This document shows, piece by piece, positions 21,615-33,029 of a DNA stretch of 64,000 nt. Source of the stretch: Adiantum capillus-veneris (lineage: Eukaryota; Streptophyta; Polypodiopsida; Polypodiales; Pteridaceae). The notes beneath the pieces are model-generated. The model worked only from the letters and a program-made list of their open reading frames with translations, was not told where the DNA came from and did no database searches. The stretch is taken from positions 103,370,587 through 103,434,586 of the forward strand of contig CM043964.1 of the NCBI GenBank assembly GCA_014529385.2, given 5' to 3'. Each line of letters opens with the position of its first letter. The stretch's first letter is position 1. The position numbers were made by a program, and so were the translations under genes.

Positions 21615-24600
21615 CGACTTCAGCCGAGGCATGGCCTCTCAAGGGCGCTCTCTCTGCATGTTGCATGCAAGAAGCAAGGAAATTTTGTGTGGGCTATTGT
21701 CCCAAGCCGGGGAGGAAGGAGAAGCCGACATCTGTTGGTTCGTGTGCTACCGTTCTATGCCAGGGAAGAAGGCTCGCACTCTCAGCACCGTGGGTAGCAA
21801 CCCTAAGTCGGACGGGGCAATTTTTTTTTCCACCTCCAAACCATGCAAGGTGTAGCTTGAAGGGAGCGCGTCGGCGAGCCAGGGATTTTACGTCTCTGCA
21901 GCACCCCAAAAAGCGAACCTCAGCGCGCCCTGCCTCCACTTTCTTGCTCGCGCAGGCGGCCATCGTCTACAGCAGCAGAGGTTTTTGTTATAAATTCTAT
22001 TTTATTTATTTTATTTTTTGCATTATCTTAAGAGGTTAGCCATATACAATAGGCCAACCCCTTTGGACTTGAAGGTTTTGTTTCCATGGTTGGACTCCTG
22101 CCAGGGCAGATGCGAAGCATGCAACCCAAGCAAAGCCTGCTAAGCGGCCATGCATTGCATAAATTTCCTGCGCTATAGATTTATTTCTATTATCAACTCT
22201 TTTTTCGGTTCTCCTACACGAAAGTGCATCGAGGATAGTCACGATCAATATAAAATCCAAGGACAGAGACGACCCATGCCGTATCAGGCATGGTCCTGCG
22301 AGAGCCTCGTCAAGTGGACCATGGATGCAGGGCATGCAACGGCATGAAAGGTCGCCAAAGGCCGTTTCAAAAGTCTTCGGCAAGGCACTTGGAGGCGACA
22401 TGCGAACTCGCACGACGTGATTGACCTCGGCTAAGGACACACAAGTAAGACGCGTTGTGGCTACGCTCCGCACTCGAGACAGGCACTGCGTATTGCTCGA
22501 CTTGTTGCAGGCGGCAAAGGTGTTCAACAGGGCTGCCACTTTTACAAATGGCGACGCTATTTATTTTGGATTTTCCTTTTAACTACGAACATGGTTCCTA
22601 GGGAAAGTCTGCCCGCGTTTTTACTCACAAAAAACTTATCTCGTCAAGGACAACCGTAATCAAGCTAACCAGGTCGAGTCTCTTTGCTATGACAATCTCT
22701 CGTCAATAGCATTTGTTGGCAATGAGGCCAAACAAAGTTCTATGAAGCAAGGCTTCAATTTATACATCTTGCATTGAAGCTGGCCACGTTTGGCATCTAC
22801 TATGAACATCCAAAATTGGGCAGGACTCGGAAATGTGTTTGCAGGTTATTTCATCACGTACCAGACAGTATAGGATATACGAGGGTGTCTGTACAGATAT
22901 GTCTATGAGCCGTTTTGGAGCGAGTTTTACTTTCGACATCTCCAGCCACCTGGTTACAGTAGGATGACCAGGTTAGACCATATTCAGTTTTGTTTATTTT
23001 TCCATGTTTATACATTTCAGTTGGAAAATATTGTTGGTTGTGTAAAGCAAAGTGCTTTGACAATTTTACATAAAGCAAGGCTTCTCCCTGGTGCCACGGT
23101 GCTTGCAATCACGAGCAAGGGCACACAAGCATGAAAAAATTGGCCAAATAGGGGATCTCAACTCTTAGACTCCCTACCAGTCTAAACTGTACAAGGTACT
23201 TATGGAGGTTGTTCTCACGGTGGAAGCCTTCCCTCTTTGCAAGGACTTCCATTCTTTATGCAAGGCATGCTAGTGACATGAATTCAATTCTACCGCTTCA
23301 TGCATTACGCTTCCGCTAACACACTCGCAACTCTGTCAAGGCCAGAGTACGGATGGATTGTTGGTTGTTATCAACACTCAACAATACTAAAAAGAACCTA
23401 AAATTTCAAATAGATTCAACGGCAATGTGCCCCTTTCAAGTCATCCTCATACAATCACACCCCTACACGGTAGATGATCAAGATTTAACTTGTGTTTTCT
23501 GTTGCCTCTCTCGATGAGAGCGTTATACAGGCAAATTGTGGAATGCTTATAGGATAAGCTGCAAGTCAGGCATAAGATGCGTCAGGACACACAGCTTGGG
23601 TACACACTCTACAACCTTAAGGAAATTTCCTCAGCCTAGCATGTTCTTCTTCTCTCTCTCTCTCTTTAAGGGAATAATATAACAAGATTTTTATACATAT
23701 TCTTCTCGTGAGTCAGCTTGAGCCAAGGCGCTCTAACTCACAGCTAGCACATGCTTCAGATGCTACTCAAGTTAGTCTTCATCGGTTCGTCGATTGAACA
23801 CTATTTTGCAGAAGGGCTATGAGCCAAACAGGCTAAGCGCCGATGTCCGGACAAGGGTAAGACCCAACTACTGGCATTCTTGGGGTGATTGTTTTCAAGA
23901 TATACCCACGAAAGCACACATCGACGTTAATGGACAAGCAAGAGTCTTGTCATTACGGATGTTTAGGGTGTCATTTTTGCACTACATGTTTTCAATGCGA
24001 CACTCAAGTTGAGTTTTTGATCATCTTAAACTCACATCAGCTGCTCTCTACCACGGAGTATAGACTCAGCAATCATTTGTGGAAGCATGGCTATCCATAA
24101 GAGATTGGTAGTTCACTTGTGTGGGTCTCCTACTCTCTCTATAGCACTACGGAGTGTCTATGGACATACTGTTTTGGGGTAAGACCCGACAGGTGATTAC
24201 TACATCACCCCATAGGCATTAAGGATCACATTTCGATCTGCATTGAGGATCACAGTTGATCTCTCCCAGTTATACTTTCAAGGAAATAATTTCGCAATCT
24301 ACCACGTGGTAGCAGATGAACACACTTTTCAAGTTGATTCCACTCAATCTGTACACGGTTAACTATGTTGGTTACCGGTATCTGCTAGTTGAGCAGTTTC
24401 TACAAAGAGTCTTATCAAGGGGTTTGACTATGTAGATTCTAATCCAAGATCTTGGATTGCAAAGGCAACAACCAAGCTTCCCAGTGCAATGTTGTTTGTT
24501 TTTTCAGGTAGGGGACGTGCTCCTCCCCATTTGAATACGGGTAAGTGAACATTACGTTCGAATCTCCAGGTCTGCATCTATTGATTTGGTGTTATTCCAT

Positions 24601-26366
24601 TTTTAGTATGCTTTTCTTGGTTTTTCAAGACTTATAAGTACGCTTGAATGTTACAGAGTCATGCCAAGGGCATGTCGGCACAAAGTATTTGGGCCAAGTA
24701 GACAATCTATCTTTCTGCCTTATGCTGTTACGAACCTACTTGTAGGGTTCAATTTGGCACATGTTGTCACATGGGATACAACATGGTCTAGGAACTCAAG
24801 GAGTTTGGTTTAGCCAGTGTGGAGCAATGAATGAGGGTCCCTCTCACTCCTATCGTAAAGTGTTTAGAGCTACCTCCACACACAAGTACATCTTGTACTT
24901 GTAGGATGTTCTTTTTCAGACATCCTTAGTTGAGACATATTCCACATGTGGCGAATATGAGTCTCTAGGACTGACACTGGCGCCCCTATTTCAAATATGT
25001 GTCACGACAAAGTCCTTAAGTGCTGGTCACATCTGTTTTCTAGACCATTTTTAGCACGACGTATCAGGAGCAATTTCGTGGCCAGAAATTTTCGGATACT
25101 TAGAATGACTTGTTAAGGTACAAGTATTGCTAAACAACATTACAGATGGTTGTTTACACATATAGCAAATGAAAAAGTTTCATTGTTTGTACCTAGACGT
25201 GATCACTGTTTCACCTTCTATTATGGTTCAGACATTTCAGCAAGGCTTGCAAAAGATTGCAACTGAAAGTATTTACTTTCTTTTCAGAACTATTTACAAT
25301 CCTCTTTAATGTATGCTAGTTGCATCACATTTGCCACAAGTTGAAGGCAAGGATCACCATGGTTATACATGTTCGGATCTGTTTTTGCTAAATGCATGCA
25401 CACTAGGTGTTATGGGCCCTAGTGTTTAGCAAAGGCTGATTTGGAATGGCATGCATATCCCCCGGGTTGTTGCTTATGAAGCATTTTGCACTCTATGTGC
25501 ACTATCTCTATGAGATTACTTTAAAATCCACTAATCACCAATAGAGGTCATGGCTTGGTTTGGGCATTTTTGGATTTTCTCAAGTTAACCACGATGGTTA
25601 TTTTGGACATTGTTGATTCTTCACCAATGTTACACACTACTGTGATTTCCCGTTTACCAGTCATCTGGGAAGACTGTCTGTAAACCGTGAGGAAAACACA
25701 CCTCAGTAATGTCAGTTATCCAAGGGGATAGGCAGATTACAAAGATTACAAAGAGTAATCTTGTGCTAAAGGATCTGCTAAGAGCATACGTTAACACAAC
25801 GCATTTCTAAATAGATGATTTTCTCCCTATTCTAGAATTTGCTTAAGTACGATTTTCGACTTTGAACACCTCTTGTGGTGGGGTTGGAGATTGTGTCAAT
25901 ACTTTCATACGTCAAGGACTTACCAGGTGTGCTGACAGAGCATGTTGGCAAGTAACCTTCATTAGGAATGAACATGTAACGGACTGTTCAAGATACTCAG
26001 GCGAGTAGGAAATCTGGCTCACAGGTTATGCCTTTGGACAACTTTTAGTTGTGGTTCCTTCTTTACAGTACTCAAGTGAGTTATAAATAGAGTTACCACT
26101 TAAACCCAAGTGACTCTTAGTTGTGGTTACTCCTTTACAGCACTCAAGCGAGTTATAAATGGAGTTACCATTCAGACCCAAGTGGTTGCAAATGGACAAC
26201 AATGTTGAAAATCAAAATATTCATCTTGGTTTCATTGAACCTCCTCACTGCACCAATTATCGGTCATACAGACAATTGGCTTACTTATGGGACGTCAATA
26301 AAGAGAACACCAGTATTCTTAGGAAGATGTTACTACTTGCGTTTTCGAGGATGAAAAATATTCCTT
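21612..26366. other. Interior of the LTR element, no genes seen
   Basis: About 4.75 kb. The longest frame (minus 22036-22539) shows no family motif and mixes unrelated composition. A short repeated phrase (cagtactcaagtgagttata and agcactcaagcgagttataa) occurs at about 26070 and 26140. I see no zinc knuckle, DSG protease, YxDD or integrase signature. Confidence 0.6.
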
Positions 26367-26376
26367 AAGGGGGAAG
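26367..26376 (+). other. Polypurine tract
   Basis: aagggggaag a few bases before the 3' LTR start at 26380. Confidence 0.75.
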
Positions 26377-26379
26377 TAA

Positions 26380-26598
26380 TGTCAAGACACGGGTCTTGTA
26401 CCCTAAGAACTAGGCTAGGCAAGGACTACGGCCAAGGGCCGGGCTAGGGCCCGGCTAGGCAGTGTGGACAGGGGCCGGGCTAGGGCCGGGCTAGGCAGTG
26501 TGGACAGGGGATCCATCTAGGGCAAGGGGCTAGGAGCCCACCTATAAAGGGAGGTTGGGAGGAGGATCCAAGAGAGCCTAGTTGCTTAGTTTCTTACA
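26380..26598 (+). repeat. 3' LTR of the non-coding LTR element
   Basis: Starts tgtcaagacacgggtcttgt and ends ttcttaca. Relative to the 5' LTR it has an extra tandem duplication around gccgggctagggc...gtgtggacaggg (26437-26508) and lacks the 5' LTR's ~39-bp duplication. Confidence 0.9.
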
Positions 26599-26603
26599 TA
26601 GGA

Positions 26604-26859
26604 GACCTTTTTGGCAAGCAGGAGGAGTCCACTAATCCAAGCAGGAAAAAGAAGATTAGAAGGAACGAAATAGTAGAAATAATGGCAAAAGAAAAAAATC
26701 AATATTGATATGATGAAGGGATCACAATTAATATCCTTAGCAAGGAAGCTGGGTTGTGCCACAACATCATTGAAGGCTGTAAACAGCTAAGGCTTTTGTG
26801 AAGAAGCTAAGGCTTTTGTGAAGAAGCTACTAAATGAGCACAATCTTCTCAAACACTAA
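26604..26859 (+). pseudogene. FCP1-like gene 1, 3' part beyond the insertion
   Basis: Directly after the second TAGGA, the frame of gene 1 continues (GAC CTT TTT GGC AAG...) with a basic segment NPSRKKKIRRNEI. It meets TGA 26706-26708 (CGA one change away), goes on with YDEGITINILSKEAGLCHNI, and then a 20-bp direct duplication (ctaaggcttttgtgaagaag twice, 26787-26826) shifts it into the frame ending KKLLNEHNLLKH and TAA 26857. The two halves join in frame through one TAGGA copy, which is why I assign both to one gene. Confidence 0.72.
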
Positions 26860-27408
26860 GGTACTACTTACTAGATATCATGTTGAGTTTTCAATAAATA
26901 ATGTTGCAAATGATATTTGTATTTTGATTCAAAACACTCACTTCATCATGGTTTCTTGCAGATTTCATCCAGATTATTCTTTGAAGGAGTATCTCATAGG
27001 GAATTTGGGCCATTTCATTCAGATGAAAGAAGAAACCTCTAAGAACAACCAAGGGTTACTTTGCAAAATTTTGTGTCTTTGCGATCTAAAAACAATTCAC
27101 ACAAAGATTATTCTTGTGTTTGAGTTTTTCTTGATATTGAACCATTGTTTTTAGACCAATTTTCACCTAATTGTACTTCACCATTGGTTTTTAGACCAAT
27201 TGTATCAATTGACTTGGAGAGCTTTAAAATTTACTTATCTATTGACAAATTGCCCTACTTTTATAATCACATGGGTTTTTAGTATTGTGATACCAATTTA
27301 AGATTCTTTTGGATGTCTGTAGTGATCAAATGTTGAATGCTAAAACCATCAATTTTGTTTTAAGGTTTAAAAATGAATAGCAACCAAATAGTTTGTGTTT
27401 CTTTTCAG
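26860..27408. other. Spacer between FCP1-like genes 1 and 2
   Basis: Mostly AT-rich non-coding. A plus-strand frame after an acceptor-like ttcttgcag (about 26961) reads FHPDYSLKEYLIGNLGHFIQ and might be a small upstream exon of gene 2; the support is weak. Confidence 0.4.
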
Positions 27409-28184
27409 AGACAAAAGACAGAAATATGTTGTTTTTAGATTGGGATAATTCATTTGAAAGAGAAAATTCTTCTATTCAACCTTTTATGGGGCCTCATTGA
27501 AGCCAACAACCACCCCCTACTCAGTTACTACTTACCTTGAAGCAACAACGGAGGGTTCTTATCTTAGATATAGAAGGTTTACTACTTAATTCACTTGAAA
27601 TGCGACACAGTGATATTGTTCCATCATGGGCCGAGCACATGTGAATTGTGCTTGACAAAGATGAAGTTTATCATGTGGTGCAACGTGATGCTGAATCTTT
27701 CTTGTATTTTTGTTTTGATTATTTTGAACCTTGGATATGGAGTTGCTATAACCTAACCAAAGCTCAACATATACTTGAGATGTGCTTTCCTAGGCATTCT
27801 TCAAAGTTCAATATGTTTTTGAGCAATAAGCATTTTCAAAATCTAAATATCATGATTGGATATAAAAGAGTTTATCATAAGAATTTGACTTCGGTTTCGG
27901 AGATGTTTGAGGATCTATATGCTAGCAACACATTAATTTTTTATGATACTCCATATAGAGTGATGTGGAATATACCAGGAACTTATCTTATATTTCCAAA
28001 ATTTTGGAAACAAACACCTGAACAACTTCAATGCTTCTTAGAAGGCACAATAGCTCCATGGTTATTGGGATGGTTGTGTGCAAGAAATAAGAGGATTTAT
28101 ACTTCCGATACAATTGTGAACAAGGTAGAGGATCCTGAGATAACTTATGTCTTGAATGTCTACTTGTCAAGAAGACAGTGTTGA
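27409..28184 (+). pseudogene. FCP1/NIF-like HAD domain gene 2
   Basis: The exon follows a strong acceptor (gtttcttttcag, ending 27408) and stays in one frame to 28184, interrupted only by TGA at 27498-27500 and at 27642-27644. Key parts: RRVLILDIEGLLL (first motif, Asp at 27567), QRDAESFLYFCFDYFEPWIW (the R.....FL...F...IWS region), NTLIFYDTPYRVMW (in place of ILVDDSPYK) and a C-terminal Trp-rich stretch. The second catalytic Asp of DxDx is Glu (DIEG), and the DDSP motif is YDTP, so even an intact protein would probably lack phosphatase activity. More diverged from gene 1 than gene 3 is. Downstream frames near 28156-28290 may be further coding remnants. Confidence 0.72.
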
Positions 28185-30540
28185 GAGTCACATGTTGAAG
28201 TTGTTTGGCAAGAATGTAGTAAGAGAGATATCAATTGTACACAAAACCACATATCAATTAGAACTGGTTCATTGTAAATTGTTATTCAAGGTGAATATAA
28301 ATTGTACATTTATCTTTCATCCAACCATTTATCATGCTATTTTTTTCTACTTGAAGTGTACCCTATTGTAAGGGGACTTCTGTTCAATCTAATGTGTTTC
28401 ACATCGAGTGCACCTTAACATTGGGGGACTCTTTATTAATGGAGTGCATTCTTCTTATGGGTGCTCTTTTCCTTGTTTCTTTGAGTAGAGAATTATCTAT
28501 ATTGTGCTCATATCGTGTGTAAATGGATCCACTATAAATATTTAGACCTTGTTGTAACTTGGATGTTTCCACAAAGTTCACCCTAGTGAAAGGGGACTTC
28601 TTTATTAATGGAGTGAATTCTAATTTAAGGATACAAATTTTTCTTTGTATTTTTAGTTTGGAATGTGATCACTATTTTTGTTTACAATGTATAAATGTAT
28701 TTAGTCAAAAGAACTCTTTTTGCTTCAAGACACAAGTACAACATGACCAATGTCCTTTTTTCTTCAAAACATGAGTATGACTTCTTATGCTGGGTCAATG
28801 GGTGGTAAATATTATTTTTTACTTAATATAAGTTGTATCAATAGAAGACCTCTTTTTTTATACTCATTCAATAAAGAAATTATTCATTGAACAATGTTGT
28901 TGTCATATTAGCATGGAGACTCATACAAGAATATGCCATGTTGTTGTGATATTGGCATGGGAATTCATATGCATATATTCATGCACAAAAAAAAAACATT
29001 CTTATCTAAATCAATTAAGTTTGAAAAATATGCATCATAACCCATTCATTTAGAACATAATATCAAAATCGCAACTCTTTATCATAAAATCCATTATTGA
29101 CATTAGTTTAATTCTTCTTCCTTAAGACTTGTGTTTTCCAGATATGTTTAATGATAAGAACAATGTAATAAACACAAGAGGTTTACCTTTATTATAGTTG
29201 CAAATAGATTGAAATTTTCTTTATAGCAACTGCTTTTTTCTTGTAAATACACATAGAATAGCATTGATACAAGTATCATGAAATTGATTAAATTGTCTAG
29301 AATGGCCAAGTGGTGGATTTAAAAACCCCTTTGTTATAAAATGTATGAAATTAGGATGACTTAACATACCTAAATGTCTTATCCTCATGAACATTTTTGA
29401 AAGAATACATCTATGTGCATAAAGTGGCGTATCACATGGTATTCTAGAATGTAATATATGTGATCTTGACACTCCTTGATGTATCTCAAGAAATATCTAA
29501 AAAAGCAAAGTGAAAGCGATATCTTAAATAAAATTCATTTTTTTGTTTGTTAATGGTCAAATTGGCATTTAGAACAACTTAGAAATATATATAGGTACTC
29601 AGTTTAACATATCACTTTGAGTGTAGCTTGGACAAGAAGTTGACTTTGTATTCCTCCATAGGTTAAGGGAACCTAGCTTGGACAAGTGGTGGGATTTATA
29701 TTCCTTCAAGGGAGCCTAGCTTAGATAAGTGCACCGTGAAACCAACACTCTTATGATGCAACCAATCATATGATATATGTTTTATGTATGCTTCATGCCT
29801 CAAATGAATACATCCTAGATTAGTAGTAGATTTTTTTTGGATGAGGTTGAATGTCATAGAAAGGTAGGTTGTTTTCCTCAATTTGGGTCCTAGTTTGCAC
29901 AAGTGGTGGACCTTGAATAAGTTTAGGTACTCATCTTGAACTTAGCTTGGATAAGTGGTGGGCCTTGAAACTTTACCTTTAGATAAATCATAGGTAGGAC
30001 AATAAGGCATACACAACGATAATAACTAGAATACACTAGTATCTTAATGGTTCAATTGACTAAAACTATGAAATTTCATGTCCAATTGTGTTCTCAATGT
30101 GTAATCTAACTGCGTAATTTGGAATGAAACCTTAACAAAATTGACGTCTTTGACAAAGGTCTCATTACTTTATACTCCCAATGTTGAAAGTTGTCCAACC
30201 TAGCAATTGAGATTTTCCACTTTACCTAATAAGCTTCGCAGGAAGAAAACAATGCAATGTCCCATAAAGCCATATTTTGTATACTGTACTCAATGTAAGA
30301 GTGGAACTTAATAAACTTCTCAGGAAAAAAACAATACAAGGTCGCCTTGAGCAATGAATTATATTACAATTTTTTGCAATGAGCAAGATAATTAAAAAGT
30401 ATGGTGTTACAAATAGGATGACCAGAGGGGATTCTCAAAATCTACACAGAAACTATAGGCATCCAATGTTACAAAAGGCAGGATGTACAAACATCAGAGG
30501 CAATCCACCAATGTGCCCAAGCGTGTCTATTAAGGTTGTT
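28185..30540. other. Intergenic sequence between FCP1-like genes 2 and 3
   Basis: AT-rich. A short diverged duplication around ggggacttctttattaatgg (28370-28460 and 28580-28620). A satellite-type box cluster lies at 29299-29960. No gene I can support. Confidence 0.5.
29299..29960 (+). repeat. Dispersed relics of the satellite box
   Basis: agaatggccaagtggtggat at about 29299 is a near-perfect copy of the satellite core, 9 kb from the array. Weaker copies (gacaagtggtggg at ~29680, cacaagtggtggacctt at ~29899, ataagtggtgggcctt at ~29950) follow with partly regular spacing. Confidence 0.6.
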
Positions 30541-31508
30541 TAGGAAAAACCTTATCCCGCACCACCTTGTGGGCCTCCTTTTGCTCTGGGAAACAATCCC
30601 TGGCTCTGTTAGATGCCTCCCGTTGAATCTCCTCAGAGGACTTCTTTTCAATTTTTCCCCATCTAACATGATCATGTCACTCTAGGATTCTTTGTCAATG
30701 CAACTCTATAAGATCCTTAGCAATCAAGTCCTCTTCACTACCCCATGTGCCAAACACATCTCCTCCTTTGGTAACAAAGTGCATTGTATCCCTTTCCTTC
30801 AGGTACTTGTACAACCATGGGCCAAGCTTGTGTGTAAGTAATGGCCTTTGAGTTGTATCATTAGGCAAGCCAGACTCTAGCACAATGCAGCAATTGCCAA
30901 AAAACTTAAATATACACTTGTACAAATTGTCATCAACTAGTAGCGTATCATGTGGACCAAATTGACCATTACACCTCTTCCAAAAATCATTGATGTGCTT
31001 GAAGAAAATGGGTTTTTTGCCTTGATTTTGTGATTATGAAGCACATCACAAGAAGTTTGTGCAATGAATCCTACTATCAGTCCTTGTAAACATGGAAAGC
31101 ACTCACAAAAATGCTTTACAACATTATGTTCCATGGCTAAGCTCCAAATGAAGACATTGAAATGAGTTGCTGCCCACAACAAGAACTACCTTGCATCGGG
31201 CCGCACAAGCAAGTATATCCTTCTTGGCCTCTCCTCCAATACATGGTCATACTGCAGATTCGATGTTGGGAAAAAATATCTTCTTCTAGATCCACTTTAT
31301 GAATCAAAAGACCATTCATATCCAAAATAAGAGCCCGACGATCATTCTGCACACTTTTTGGGATAACATGATCAATTGATGCAAGCATCCTGCTTAGATT
31401 GTTGCAATTTGGGAAAGCCCATGAACAGGAGTTGGATGCATACACATGTGCCACCTTGATGTGGTACATCCGCTTGAGCACCATGTATTGTCTCCACCTT
31501 TTAAACAA
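30541..31508 (-). pseudogene. FCP1/NIF-like HAD domain of gene 3
   Basis: Minus strand. The first frame gives DRRALILDMNGLLIHK (motif Asp at 31322). A shifted frame gives LVRPDAR, a TAG where Gln is expected, then FLLWAATHFNVFIWSLAMEH (RPD..FL...F.V.IWS). A further shift gives HDTLLVDDNLYKCIFKFFGN (DD..YK motif) and LLTHKLGPWLYKYLKERDTM. The tail continues in the same frame past two TGA codons (both CGA-like) as HVRWGKIEKKSSEEIQREAS to the stop codons at about 30541. The second Asp of DxDx is Asn, as in gene 1. It is the C-terminal module of a longer minus-strand gene (see 31817-36045). Confidence 0.75.
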
Positions 31509-31816
31509 GTAATCTATGAAGAGTTATTTTGGCCTTGACTTGGGTTTTGTTTTTTAGGGTGGACATACTAGTAGCATCAACATCAATTCCTTATGAATTA
31601 CTACACATACACAACAATGTCTACATAAGGGGACTAATTGCCAACAAAAACAACACAATATTTGCAAAAACAACTTGGAATAACATTCACAATATGTCCA
31701 TGAAACAAAAAAATTTACAAAGCTGCATCAGGGGACAATAGACTAGCACCATGGTCTTGGCTGGTGGTATTTGTGTGACAAGCCAAAGCAGCAGGGTGAT
31801 CAGCCACAGGGCTTGC

Positions 31817-32240
31817 TTAATTAACTTGTTGTGGAGCAAGCACACTACCATCAACGCTCACACAATGATGAACAGGGACTTCACTGTTTAGGCTTGCATC
31901 AGCAACTGTATCAAGAGCAAGCACGATACCATCAACGCTTAGACGATGAGCAAGGATTTCACTGTTTAGGCTTCCATCAGTAAGTGTATCAAGAGCAGGG
32001 CCTTTAGCACCATCCGTCATTAGGTCAATTACCGAAGGCAAAGCAGGGTCTTTGCCAGCATCCTTTCCTTGCCTTTTTGTTTCAACATCTGGACAAGGGA
32101 TTTCACCATCACTCCTAACATTTGGAGGAGTTTTGTTGAACATAGTTTTCTTCATCCTCTTGGATGGTGGCTTTGTTGACCCTTTCCTCTTTCTTTTTGC
32201 TTCTTCCAACATGTTCTTCAGAGTTTCTCCACAATCTTTA
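31817..32240 (-). pseudogene. Gene 3, basic exon with internal repeat
   Basis: Open frame beginning KHAKSPVNKDCGETLKNMLE, then a bipartite-NLS-like KRKRKGSTKPPSKRMKK. Next comes an acidic/polar region with a two-unit internal repeat (ALDTLTDGSLNSE...SVDG and ALDTVADASLNSE...SVDG). It ends at TAA 31817 or at a possible donor just before it. It lies directly upstream of the FCP1-like domain in the same orientation. Likely nuclear targeting is inference from the basic clusters. Confidence 0.55.
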
Positions 32241-32345
32241 TTGACAGGAGATTTTGCATGTTTCTATTCCATCAGTATGTGCTCCAAAAAGACACAAAAA
32301 AACTGAACCACATGTAAGTGGGCTGACACTAAATTTTCTAAGGCA

Positions 32346-32580
32346 TACCTTTCCGCATCAATGTATCGCTATTTGTATCTTCATCGTCAGCTCCGTGTGC
32401 AATTATAGACCTTCTTGTCAACCTCTTAGACATACTTTGCCCATGCTTGCCACCTCTTGCAAGCTTTCCCTGTTTTACCTTGTCCTCTATGTCTCCTGCT
32501 TTGCCTTTGGAACATCATCAAGTGTCTCAGAGATCCCTGGAGTTGCAATGGAAGAAGTGACTAAACTAGAAGTGCCTTGA
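32346..32580 (-). pseudogene. Gene 3, upstream basic exon
   Basis: Minus-strand frames GTSSLVTSSIATPGISETLD and, after a one-base shift near 32480, KQGKLARGGKHGQSMSKRLT then ADDEDTNSDTLMRK, ending at a good donor (AAAG/GTATGC, about 32346). The next exon downstream is 32240-31817. Confidence 0.45.
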
Positions 32581-32748
32581 AAGCTACTTAATAGCTATCT
32601 AGAAGTTGCCTAATAACTAAATATTACCTGGCTAATAGTTGTCATACACCATCTAAAACTCTGTAATACCTTGTCAACAACATGTAGTCATAGCATGGCT
32701 GGAGAGGTACAAAACTTGAAACTTAGAAAGATACTTTGGGACCTCACC

Positions 32749-33024
32749 TTTGCTTTCAAGACCATCTTTTGGGCTTGTGGAGCAGCTCACAACAACGTCA
32801 CAAGTACTACTATTTTTTATTACTCATAGCTGTGAATTCTTGAAGGGGCTGCAAGAAGAAGACTTTGTTGGGGATTGTCCCCAACAATTAGAGCCAATTG
32901 TGAATCCCGCTGGCTGCATTGTATGTCCACCAGATTTCTTTGCTGGTGTGAACATACATGTGGTTGGAACACAATCAATTGTTGTTACAAAGAGATGCAA
33001 AGCAGAATAAAAAAAGGAAGTCAA
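32749..33024 (-). pseudogene. Gene 3, further upstream exon candidate
   Basis: Minus-strand reading gives CMFTPAKKSGGHTMQPAGFT and later SSTCDVVVSCSTSPKDGLES, ending at a donor AAAG/GTGAGG (about 32748). A frame change near 32820 separates the two pieces. Kept because orientation, spacing and donor agree with the neighbouring exons. Confidence 0.38.
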
Positions 33025-33029
33025 TCTTT

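Larger units (their letters stand above)
21227..26603 (+). mobile_element. LTR retrotransposon without recognisable protein genes
   Basis: Complete element 21232-26598, flanked by perfect 5-bp duplications TAGGA (21227-21231 and 26599-26603). LTRs are about 212 and 219 bp, beginning TGTCA.GACACGGG and ending TTCTTACA. PBS tggtatcagagc matches initiator-Met tRNA; the polypurine tract aagggggaag precedes the 3' LTR. The phrase ttttcgaggatgaaaaatat before the PPT resembles the 3' end of plant Ty3/gypsy internal regions (from memory). In ~4.9 kb of interior I find no gag, protease, RT or integrase motifs on either strand, so it is best described as a large non-autonomous derivative. Confidence 0.88.

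Noticed and set aside
21427-21855. 142- and 117-codon frames over the (TC)n tract
   Set aside because: The open frame exists because the microsatellite has no stop; no domain on either side.
22036-22539. 167-codon minus-strand frame inside the LTR element
   Set aside because: No retroelement or host motif, uneven composition, no splice or promoter support.
32254-32580. 108-codon plus-strand frame
   Set aside because: Shadow of the minus-strand basic exon, which has a donor site and fits neighbouring exons.
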